Assembly: GCF_007896845.1 (NCBI RefSeq)
Contig: NZ_VOHS01000025.1
Coordinates: 1 to 64,000, forward strand
Reading direction: 5' to 3'
Length of the DNA stretch: 64,000 bases
Source: Chitinophaga pinensis
GTDB taxonomy: Bacteria > Bacteroidota > Bacteroidia > Chitinophagales > Chitinophagaceae
The notes beneath the pieces are model-generated. The model was not told the origin of the DNA. It did no database searches and was given only the letters and a program-made list of their open reading frames with translations. Positions 11,301 to 20,668 of this stretch are shown here, piece after piece. The position numbers were made by a program, and so were the translations under genes. Each line of letters opens with the position of its first letter. Position 1 is the stretch's first letter.

Positions 11301-11637
11301 TGTGATTCTCGCTATTCGTACTCAGCACAGCCACAACAGGTGTTTTCTTCAGCAGGGTGATCGGTGCCTCTGCACTGAAACCATTGTACACGACCTCCTG
11401 TTCAAGGGTAAACAGTTTACCATCGGAGGTGGTCGCCGCACCGGGTGACAAACGAAGAGTGCCTGCCTGTTCATCGATCGCAATATCCAGTCCGTAAAAT
11501 ATACCTGAACCTTCAAGGAACATGCGGGTATCCATGATCTCTCCTTCCGCGAAATCAACGATCCCTTTCAGGCTGCTACTCTTCAACTGCTGCCCCTTTT
11601 TAAAAACCGGGTAAGGGGTAGAATTATTAATTATCAT
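8392..11637 (-). CDS. Large eCIS structural protein with PKD-like segment
   Basis: 1,081 residues. No family name can be given with certainty. The first 60 residues (FKKGQQLKSSSLKGIVDFAE, then GSGIFYGLDI) resemble the opening of baseplate-associated proteins in tailed-phage-like systems, where a 'start at new lines, reach a general level' pattern ends in a GLDI/GLEV beta segment. Around residues 690 to 800 is a beta-rich PKD-like segment (NESLRADTYHWELQD). A Pro/Thr-rich linker follows, then a helical C-terminus of about 150 residues. A Cys-rich patch occurs near residue 600 (CSREGTCYDEDKTCC). It sits between the giant baseplate gene and the tape measure, with an ATGA overlap to the latter, so a structural role at the baseplate is likely. 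Confidence 0.55.
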   Translation of the reverse strand: MIINNSTPYPVFKKGQQLKSSSLKGIVDFAEGEIMDTRMFLEGSGIFYGLDIAIDEQAGTLRLSPGAATTSDGKLFTLEQEVVYNGFSAEAPITLLKKTPVVAVLSTNSENHNEFAYRITGKDPGNPNRTPNTTPYIVLLILTEKTTSNDSCLYGQDNSETSQTKTVQAVLIDKNLIDQSDLDKWFITDNTTDGADDAVINRFGYNTGDGKPYISFENFTSWKNVSDGFDSVCAAAEPLIGASLKQLYDLVKEKLGLNPVNPFNNLDSNLKQLRETVKSKGGMSYPWLYDYYRDLIAAYQELVATDLFSYLSFLPQRDRFEEYIALGSIRAKHGDKDANYRMGLYRPPFADLSINALEKPLLLIKRLQYLTDTAHTRFNAQGFPPSEVIFTPDAGINETLSRRAIPFYYNDPQELSKSWNAELARNRRTFTIPGITDEKDRNLLLANMDGYEFFRIKGHTGALIEPTLDAIAAQRSELHLPFDVKVLYIGEKDDMIKLVKERSAAFSDLTVLLEKIVYDIRCARTCSDNFEESIFGRQFDRNDIGSMFEALVTLFGPLPVDLDKKLEELCSREGTCYDEDKTCCRSHLTALFAVYEEYVRRKDELAGNLLFHLFAEKHPGIEHSGGVPKGGTLILVCGKTDPAFLSEEKKSSLLKLALSNAAGVNIADELENYTVMADFCLPYICCSNKPSINLIFQEAPPVALFSIAEQEQLPEGQGTAVVLKNESLRADTYHWELQDYQGNVLKEEHTTDINETPKFELLIENGVVFTLVLTASREGMNSKYALEITICPQGNVKVTSKGKSSIDWDITKSPELEIEAFPYGGSFGLILQQNDNEQELDPAEYDITWKQDKEHLTLTIQQPQAGIYRLRYTFEDIENCEKGFAILEIHTFVPSNPQPKDKETGTETPPIVPPVASAASTPAAVSRGLSAGGNDAVFNKRILSYRSGINAMSKEDDTLLEDSRWSDTKTFLLASGAPEELHAAYERLQGVLQTGFSKLKVAQKAQMIRLLIYATAYYMDRLIAASPDKVPAIARKLIKAAGESITLQKDGAQQWSQIWSSEGIVTAENEKTVSAYKAMIA

Positions 11638-11664
11638 TTTCTGAAGAATTTTAATTTAGTTAAA

Positions 11665-14600
11665 CTATGCCAGCATAGCTTCATCCAATAAGATCAGTGG
11701 CTTATCATCTCCTCCTTCATCATCCCACATGTAAGCGGCCGGATATACATTTTTCAATTCTTTTAATACAAGGTTCAGTGCCTGCAGACTATCATTATAA
11801 TCACAACTTTCTTCTCTCGAAAGTGCTGCCAGCCAGTTTTTCCATGCGCCTTCAAACTCCAGCATCTGTTGTGGACTTACCCACAGTATATTGAGCCGGA
11901 TATGTGCCGGTGCTTCTCTGCGCAGGGTATCCTCAAAGAACTGTCTGAAACGCGCCAGCCGGAAACGTTGTGGCCATGCCGGCAATACAACCGTCGCCCA
12001 GAATGAATAAGGATCTGCAAGAAAAGTACGGTCACAGTAGATCGCATTTTCTTTATCTGTCGCCTCTTCTTCATCACAGCAAAGACACACATCATCACAA
12101 ATAGGCAGGATTGCATTCTCTGTACTGCAAACGATCGGGATCACCACGGTACTTACCTGTTCTGTTGAGGCATTTGCCAGCAATGACTGCATCGCAGTAC
12201 GTACAGATGACAGATCACTCAGTAAAGCAATCAGCTCATCTGTTGCAGCAAGCTTTGCGACAGCCAGTCTTTCGTCCTTTTTATAGAAAGAGATCGTCAG
12301 CGTGGAGGCCTGTTGATCTACATATACTTCATTTGCGATAGCCGCCTCCTGCAAAGCTTTCACATAAGATGCAGCATCTGCATACACGGCTTCATTTACA
12401 AACTGTAATAAGATCATCGACTCGCGCTGCGTATACCAGCTCAGCTCCAGCTGCCATGCTTCATAAGATTGCTGTTGTGTACGCGGACGCATCAGTATAT
12501 GTTCCAGCAAATGCAGACCTTCTGCACTGATCGCATTCAACACATACTCCATCGCCGCATTTCTGGCCGAAATACTTGTGTAAGTCAATGGATGTTCCGC
12601 CTGCACGCCTTCAGGATTTACCAGCGTAACACTGAATGGTCCACAGGCGTCTTCATCACCACGCTGATAGTTGCGCAGATCTGTCAGCAGTTCACAGGCA
12701 GTAGTCAGCGCCTCCCAGGCATCTTCAGGTGTATCATATGTCTGAATAGATTCCCAGACACCCGCATACGTATAACTGATGGTATCACCCTGTACCTCAT
12801 TGATATCATTAATTTCGAACGTGTAACCTTTACCTGTTTCCACTATAGGGAATAACATCGCATTAAACATACGGGTAGCACGATCGTTCTCTATGTCTTC
12901 ACCACAGATCACATCCGGTGCAACTGCAATGATCTTACCATCCATATCCTTCAGATACAGCGTATAAGCATTCTCACAACCTGCCATCGGCTCGTAGTAG
13001 TAAGAAGCAGCCGAACGTGCCATTTCCAGCAGGAATACATAGAAATGTGCCTCTGCATCCTGTGCCAGTGCCGTTGAATTATAACGGGTAACTGCCCGCC
13101 ACATCACTTTGGTATCTTTATCTACCTTGCCATAAAGTTGATAGTAATATAATTTCGCACTAACAGCAGGTAATGTCTCTTCTGCAATACTCCATAGTTG
13201 ATTGAGTGCAGGCACCTGACCATAACTCATCCACAGATCAGCGAAATTGAGCTTTTCCGGATGTTTGAAGTAACAATCCAATATCCGTGGATCTGTATTC
13301 AGATTTTCAGGTTTTACAAACCAGCCATACAAATGTTTCTTGCAGTAAATGTCTGCCAGCAATTCCTTCTGTTTTCAGATTTTCAGGTTTTACAAACCAG
13401 CCATACAAATGTTTCTTGCAGTAAATGTCTGCAGCAATTCCATTCTGTGCTCTTCCCTTTTCTCCATTCCCTGATACCAGCCCGTATGCTGTGCTACGCG
13501 GTAAATGCTGTCATCCACGAGACGGAAGGCATAACGGCAGTCATTTGCATAATCTGTGTATGGAAACAGGTTCTGGCTGTCGGGATCAATATTATCCAGA
13601 AAGACCTGCAGCCGATCCCAGGCGTCTGTTGCCGTCATCGTTTCTTTATCACCCTCGCATTTTCTGGTCACCTGCTGTATATCCAACAATACTTTACCGA
13701 GCTTAATAGAGTAGTAACAGCCAACGGTTTCATCATCCGCACAATAGTTACCACGGAAGCGTAACAATTGTCTGAATTCCAGCAATGCCTGCTCCGCCTC
13801 AACCGGGTCTGCATAACTGTGCGTGCTTTCCCATTCGTAACTATTCGTTTTCGGATTGTAAATATGGAAAGAGAAAGTGCTTCTTCATTCAGGAACACAC
13901 CATGTTTACGGGCAAATTGTTGCCTTGCCTGTACGGCCGCAATGTAAGCCTCGTAACTACCCGGCGTGATAGCCGCTACAGCGAGTGCTTGTCCCTTATC
14001 ATCATTAAGATACAGTTGTGTTGCAGCCGGTGTCCAGCTACTGTAATACTCCTGTTTAAGCGTACGCTGTAATAGTCCCCAGCACTCTTTCAAAAGCTGC
14101 AGCGGCTGCATCTGCCGAACCATATCCCATAATGCTCTGCCACAACAATAAATCATTGCGACGCAACTGATAATAATAAGCACCATTCTCATAGACTACA
14201 ACAGAAGATCCTTTCTCCAGCGCAGTAAACGCAGGCAGTCTACGCTGATATCTTTGCAACAGCGCCGTTATCGCTTCCTCACGGTCTGTCGGAGTTTCAA
14301 ACTTTGGCAGATAATGCGCAATCCTGAAATCACGGTCCCATAGACGATAACCCAATGCCTGCTCTGTATCACCGTTTTTATACAGATCTGTGCGGATATC
14401 TCTTTCCACTGAATAACTGCCCTCTTCGATTTTACTCAGACGGAAACCTGACCATACAATGAGACGATCTCTTGCGGCTTCGGCTTCCTTTGCGCAGTCA
14501 TACCAGTGTGGATGTACTGCCACTCTTCCTTTCCTTCTCTCAGGAACACACGGAACCCGCTTTCTTCCTGTACGATATCGTAGTTATCTTTTACAGGAGC

Positions 14601-17600
14601 CAGTTCTCAATGATATATTCCAGTGTCTTTTGTGCATCTTCTTTTTCCGGCTTCTCATCCAGCCCCTCCAGGGCTGTCTCCGGATACCAGCAACAGCAGG
14701 ATAGCCATTGCCAGCTGTATTTCCATGCACCCGCCAGTTTTACCTGAGTGACCGTCTGACCATGTACCTGCAGGAAACGCAGCGTACGTTCTACAGCGGC
14801 ATCTCTCGCGGCCATGCTGGTATATTCAAACGGATGTATGGCCAATACATGTTTATCACCATCGATGAGCTTAAAACTGTAAGTGCAATTATCCAGTACC
14901 GTCAACAAATAATACTGTCTTTGCTTACCATATTTCACCGTATCATAAAACGCCGTCCGTACGGCATCATAACTTGTATAGTAGTGAGGCTCCTGTAATA
15001 ACAGGCCTTCCTTATCACTGATCTTGAAATAATAATGATATAGTGTAACGGCTGACCATCCGGTGCTGGTTTGTAAAGCAGCGATCTGTTGCTTCAGGAG
15101 CAACATAACAGCATCTCTTTCTTCTGCAGATGGATACCATTGGGGCTGTCTTGCAAAAAGGGATTTATCTTTCCCGAAAATGTTTGTACCATATCCACCG
15201 GCTGCCTGTTGCTCCGGACAAATATCCTCCGCAGTTGTATGCAGCAACCATTCCATAAAGGCTGTTACAGCACCTTCACGGTCTCCCACACATGTACACT
15301 TTGGAGTAAGGGTGTTGCAGATGTTGCATCTTCCCAATAAAGACCATACGCTTCTGCCGACGTTCCTCTCTCTACCCACAGCGTATCCTGTGCTGCTTTC
15401 AGCAGAATACGTTCCAGTAAATTCGTCGCAGACGCATGATCCCCCGTTTCACTGCTTTCTGCCAATACCACACATTATCATCCTGCACCTGCACGATGTA
15501 TTGGCAGTTATCCAGTGTTTTAACAGTAACATTCTTTGGGTTGGATGCATAACGGATAATACCGCGTGTCACCTGTGTGACAGTAGCGCCATCCGGTACA
15601 GGGCGACGGTGGTCAGCAGTACTGCAGCCGTATCTTAGGTGCATCCAGATCTCTGAAATAGTAGGTCGCAGCAGATACACCTGTTACTCCTCCACTGACA
15701 GTCAGCCACAACCCGCTGAATAAGGTTACATAAGTCTGCTGTACCTGTTGCGCGGCCTCTGCATTCACAAAGGACGACAGATGCTCAGATATCACGGTAC
15801 TGACAGACGATCCTTCTTCTTCTCCCTGTTCAGTACGTACCACCTGCAAACGAAAAAACGCCGTCTCCTGTCTGTACGATCTGGTAGTTTTCTGCTTTGG
15901 ATGCCAGTTCTACAAACTGTACAAACGCAATAGGTAACTGCGCCATATCTTTATAAGGAAGAATACCCTCCCACGCAGGCTGCCCTTCATGGTCATTCTC
16001 CAGTTATATAGTTCACTTGCTTCCTGCTGATACACGAGGTAGTGCTGGCGGAAATACTCCTGCAACTCCTTTATCTTCTGTAAAGCTGCGTCTTCCGTAC
16101 CATAGGTCTGCGGATGATAAGCGATCTGTACATCATCTTTCACTATTATGATCCTGAAATTGCCGGCGGCTACATCTGGCTCTACCTCCCATACTACATC
16201 TTCCTGCAATAACACAAGACAATCATATCCCTGTGAAAGAGCCAGCTCCTGCGTATCAACACCTTGTTTGCTCTTCAATAATGTTTTACCATAGTCATCA
16301 GGTAACAGGAAATAATATCCTTCCTGTGTCTGCGGATAAATTTTATACTGGCCATCATCTTCAAAGAAATGTACAAACCAGTCGATGAGCGTATCCCGCT
16401 CCTCCTCTGTAGAATATTCAATCGTACATTTAGCAGCGATCCACTCCTTCGCAGTGGCTGGTGACTGAATAGAAAATCCATATACACCTTCACCGATGCA
16501 ACCATAAGGTTTATAGTTAGCCTTATTTTTGCCTAGTTCAAGAAACTGGCTGAAGATAGTGCTGATCTGTTCCTTGTCATGCAGACTATCACTGATGAAC
16601 AAGGGGGTAAGTTGCTCTGGCAAACGACAGATAAAACCTGTCTTTTTCTCCGCTATAACAAGATCAAAATTATTCAGAGAGGCAGAAGGAGACTGACGGA
16701 TACCCATCAGACCGGCTACTCTCTTTTCCAGTCCGCAGACAGGAAATCCCACACCCGGATCTTTATAATTAAATGCCAGTGCCCGATTGGCGCTTGTTTC
16801 AGGGTACGCAGACAAAAAAGCTGCCTTATCTGCAATATTGCGTGCAGGATCATTCTTTCTGCCGCTGATATTGTACATCATCAGGGCATAATCGGTAAAG
16901 TCTTCCGAGAACCTTGCCAGCAGATGATTCAGAAAGCGTTCTTTACGCTCCTGATACTGCGCAGATGTCTCATATAAGGCAGTCAGCATCTCAGTATCAC
17001 CCGCATCATTGTAGACGAGGTCAAAACTGTATATATCGTCCTGACGGTTATTATTCTTTACATAGCTGCCAGACAATGCCGCGAGGAATACCACATCCAG
17101 TGCCGCCTGTTCAGCTGCTATCTCAGTAGTAAAAAAGATAGTGCTTTCCAGCAATACCTTGCCTGCTTTATCAGTCAGCTGGAAGAACCAGTACCCATTG
17201 TCTTCCCTCTGCCATATCTTGCGATCTACATTACTATTGCTACACTCGCTGATAATGCGGCGTATCATTTCATCACGCAGATACATGGACGCATACTCCT
17301 TTCTGCCACTACCGGTATTATCAGGCTCATAAGCCAGCTGCATACCATTGTAGGTATTACCTGCTGTTGTTGCAGGCAACTGCTTCTTGTAGCGCAAGAG
17401 GGAAGGTAACTGCGGAATACCATTCAGATCAGCCGGGAAGTAAGTACGAGCATCTGTGGAACCTTGCAACGAAAACAGTTTCCGTACAGACGACAGTTGT
17501 GAAAAATAATCTGCCAGCAATCTGTCGAAGAACAACAGATACGCCTGTAACTGCAAGGCCTGTGCTTTTCTTGCGGCTGTCGAATCTCCCGGTACATCAT

Positions 17601-18906
17601 TTTTACCGATCATGTACACTTTGGGAAATTCATACTGTACAGAAGTATATTGCGCAAGATCCAGCCTGCGCCCTTTCGGTACTATTGTATCAAGTGCAGC
17701 AGGTGCTTTCGGAAACTTGCTATAATCAGAAATCGCTTTCTTGTAGCGCTGATTTACAACCTCCGTATTGGCTCCAAATTGTAGCTTATTACGGAAGAAA
17801 ATAACGTTGGAGGTTTCGGGAGATAAAACAGGACGATGATCTTTCTTCAGATGCAGACACCATTCCTCGCCTTCCTGTTTAACAGGATTACCAGCTGCAT
17901 CTGTCAGTGCATAACCATCTTCATCAAAGCTGGTCATCATCAGACGGGTAATTCCTGCCACACCCGGCACCTGCATGATAATACGGTAAAGATCAGAAGC
18001 ATGCAGTTCCGTGATACGTTCAAGACTTTCCAGTTCCTGTACATCGATGAAACCGTTCTGTTGTAAAGGCTCATCTTTGTCGAAATCATACGGACGACCT
18101 TCAAAGATCTCTTCCATACTCCTGCCTTTCTCCAGCAATTGCTGCAGGTTATAAAAGACAGGCGCAGGAGACAGGAAGTCCTGTATGCTGCTGTAAATGT
18201 TCAGCAGCACGTCATCCGGGTTGTAGTTGGCAGCCAGTTCAATATGCAGACACAGACTGATCGGCTCTTTCTCCAATACAACTACATCGGGAAAATCTTC
18301 ACAAAGATTACGGTGTGCATGTAGTCGCTGATCAATGGTCGTAAGCACTGTATCCATCGGGAATACATCATTGCCGCAGGCGTCTTTCTCATAAGCAGCC
18401 GCATATACATCATCCGGTTCGATATACACGCGATATAATCCTTTCAGTGGAACAGCAGATTGTTCTTTTGTAAGACGTGTATTGTCTAATACACCCGCTT
18501 CACAATCATATACCAATGAGTATTCCGCTTCCGTTTCCGCCTCATTGATCGGTATCAGCCATGCATTACGCACGCCTTTGATATCGATCAGCATGCGGCG
18601 GATATCTGCGATCGTCAGCGGGTTATTGCCGAGGATCTGCGCAGCTGTATAGAAATTATCCTCAGCACCATCAGGAGTAGCGATGAGGTCTTTAAAATCA
18701 AGTTTGGTACGGTAGTCCAGGTCTGTCAGCACATAACACAGTGCCTCAAGGATAGTGATGCCCGGATCATGCAGGTTGTGGTCTGTCCATATCTTGCCTG
18801 AAAGCTCCGCAATATGCTGTATACCCAGCTTGCGCAGCGTGGCAAAGTCCAGGTACTCCGGGAACCCGCTGTTTTTATCCGTAGTTATATATTTGAGATC
18901 AGGCAT
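11665..18906 (-). CDS. Giant baseplate-type eCIS protein with YegP-like modules, frameshifted
   Basis: Read as one gene from the ATG at 18906 to the TAA at 11665, about 2,400 residues. The first 998 residues and the last 565 are unbroken. Between 13.3 and 16.0 kb the frame breaks about eight times (near 15985, 15855, 15630, 15450, 15300, 14600, 14110, 13850) and a 76-bp duplication intervenes. The N-terminus has HDPGITILEALCYVLTDLDY, the opening typical of J/gp6-like baseplate wedge proteins. Downstream are ten or more modules of 35 to 45 residues shaped like 'YxFxLxDxxGxxLAxxxxYxSxxAA', similar to YegP/DUF1508 units. The C-terminus contains GLHLLEHILMRPR and DPYSFWATVVLPAWPQRF. In Algoriphagus eCIS, massive baseplate extensions form a cage; this protein is a candidate for such a part. 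Confidence 0.65.
13301..13440. repeat. 76-bp-spaced near-exact direct duplication
   Basis: About 60 bases beginning AGATTTTCAGGTTTTACAAA at 13301 recur at 13377. The second copy lacks one C and the flanks diverge. The protein frame upstream reads into the right-hand copy and the frame downstream leaves from the left-hand copy, as if two overlapping sequence ends had been placed side by side instead of merged. Confidence 0.85.
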
Positions 18907-18949
18907 TGTAAGAGAGTGCTTGGTAAATTGTATCAGTGATCACATCCTG

Positions 18950-20638
18950 TTATTTGCTTTCGAGCGCATCGAGGCGTTTCTGCAGAGCTGCAATCGTATC
19001 CTGTTGTTCCTGTATCGCTTTCGTCAGCACAGCTACCATATTGGCATAAGCCAGTGTCTGTGTACCATCGCTGTCCGTATTCACCAGCTCAGGGAAGAAT
19101 TCTTCTACCTGATGTGGCAGGAAACCGATCTGTGATTCATTCGCAGGACAATTTGCTTTCTGGTTGAAGTTGAAAGTGATAGGATTCAGTTTCTTTACCT
19201 TATCAATCACACTACCCAATTTCGCCTGATTGGTCACTTTGCGTACATCTGTATCCAGATACAGGCCGAAACTTCTGGATTTGCCTTTTACATTCAGATC
19301 AAAACCCTGTGCTGTCAGGCCACCGATAATGGTTTTACCCTCACTTGATATCGTTACAAGGTCATCTCCCTGATTGATCTCCAGTTCGTTGCCGTTACCA
19401 TATTCGCCACCTCTTCTGAAGACAAATCCTTTGGAAGCATCCGTCAGGAAAGCACCCCAGTCATTGTCAGCACCCAGCAACAAATAGTTTCTCTTTTCGT
19501 TGTTAGGGCGGTTATTAATGATACTGAAACCGGGATTGGTATTGTCGAGACACAACAGGAACGCACCGGCACTATCTGCTTTGGTGATCTCCACATTGGT
19601 CACGGGCGCCTCTGTACCGATACCTACACGACCATCCTGTTTGATAGACACCAATGTCTCAGCCGCAGGTTTGGCAATATTCTTCAGATAGTTTTTGCTT
19701 TCTTCCAGTCCTTTGCGGAAATAAAAACCTTCAGCAGCATTCGTAGTGAAAGTGGTCGCAATACCATCCAATGCAGTATTCAGGTAACTCTGCTGACCGT
19801 ATTCACCTTTGTGCAGCCATACAGCCTGTGGAACAACGGACTGCACCGGGTTCAGTAACAATCTCGCAGCGGGCTGATTCTGGATATCAACAGCTCCTTC
19901 AGGCGCTATTGTACCAATACCAATTGCCGCGCCGGCATCTGGTGTAGTAATAAACACCGGCTTTACCGCCGCCGCTTCTTTAGGTACGTTCTCCTCTCCT
20001 TCTGTTGCTACCGGAGGAACAGTGGTAGAGAACAGGAAACCGTCTGTATTCGTGGTGAAAACTGCTTTATTATCTGCGATCTTTTCTGACAGGGATTGTG
20101 CAGGCGCATCACCACCTGCCTGCCTGATCACAAACTCCGGTGTCTGTGCATTATCAGGACTGAACAGGAAATCTCCGCCTGCTTCATCCGCATGGATGTG
20201 TACACGCGCTTTAGGATCTTCTGTACCCATACCGATCTTACCAAATACTTTTGCATACATGATAATCGGCACCTTGTCTTCATTGCGGACGATCTCCCAA
20301 TCTTCATCAGAAGCATCGATATCCAGCATTTTCCAGTTGGTACAATCAATCTCAGGATTGTCTACGGAACAATGTCCTTTTGATTTGTCCGCTTTGGTAT
20401 CTCCTTCTTTTCCTTCACAGCCGCAGGGTTTATCGCCGGCTGGCACGCAGGTGTATAATGCATTGTTGTAGATCACTACATCTCCTTCGTAGTAGCAGGT
20501 CCCAGCTGCCCACTTGCCGAAAAAAGCATCATCCCTTCTTACCAGCGTTGAGTCGATCAGGTTGAAGAAATCCTGCGAGGTGGGTATAGCGCCGGTCTTG
20601 AATTGTGCTTTCAGCGCTGCTCTGGTTGTTATAGACAT
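18950..20638 (-). CDS. eCIS tail fibre with S74-like C-terminal domain
   Basis: 562 residues. The N-terminus (TSQDFFNLIDSTLVRRDDAF) is followed by a carbohydrate-binding-like patch, GKWAAGTCYYEGDVVIYNNA, recalling CBM5/12 folds. The middle carries several fibre repeats of the form 'VGIGTEDPKARVHI' / 'IGIGTIAPEGAVDI'. The end (LGSVIDKVKKLNPITFNFNQ, then QIGFLPHQVEEFFPELVNTD and a terminal coiled coil) matches the peptidase-S74 intramolecular chaperone domain. The usual SDxRxK entry is TDVRKV here, so the Ser of the autocleavage dyad appears to be replaced by Thr and cleavage may be lost or altered. Placed between J-like and giant baseplate genes, it is the likely host-binding fibre. Confidence 0.82.
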   Translation of the reverse strand: MSITTRAALKAQFKTGAIPTSQDFFNLIDSTLVRRDDAFFGKWAAGTCYYEGDVVIYNNALYTCVPAGDKPCGCEGKEGDTKADKSKGHCSVDNPEIDCTNWKMLDIDASDEDWEIVRNEDKVPIIMYAKVFGKIGMGTEDPKARVHIHADEAGGDFLFSPDNAQTPEFVIRQAGGDAPAQSLSEKIADNKAVFTTNTDGFLFSTTVPPVATEGEENVPKEAAAVKPVFITTPDAGAAIGIGTIAPEGAVDIQNQPAARLLLNPVQSVVPQAVWLHKGEYGQQSYLNTALDGIATTFTTNAAEGFYFRKGLEESKNYLKNIAKPAAETLVSIKQDGRVGIGTEAPVTNVEITKADSAGAFLLCLDNTNPGFSIINNRPNNEKRNYLLLGADNDWGAFLTDASKGFVFRRGGEYGNGNELEINQGDDLVTISSEGKTIIGGLTAQGFDLNVKGKSRSFGLYLDTDVRKVTNQAKLGSVIDKVKKLNPITFNFNQKANCPANESQIGFLPHQVEEFFPELVNTDSDGTQTLAYANMVAVLTKAIQEQQDTIAALQKRLDALESK

Positions 20639-20668
20639 GGGAGTATCTTTTAGTTTTTTATGAATGTT

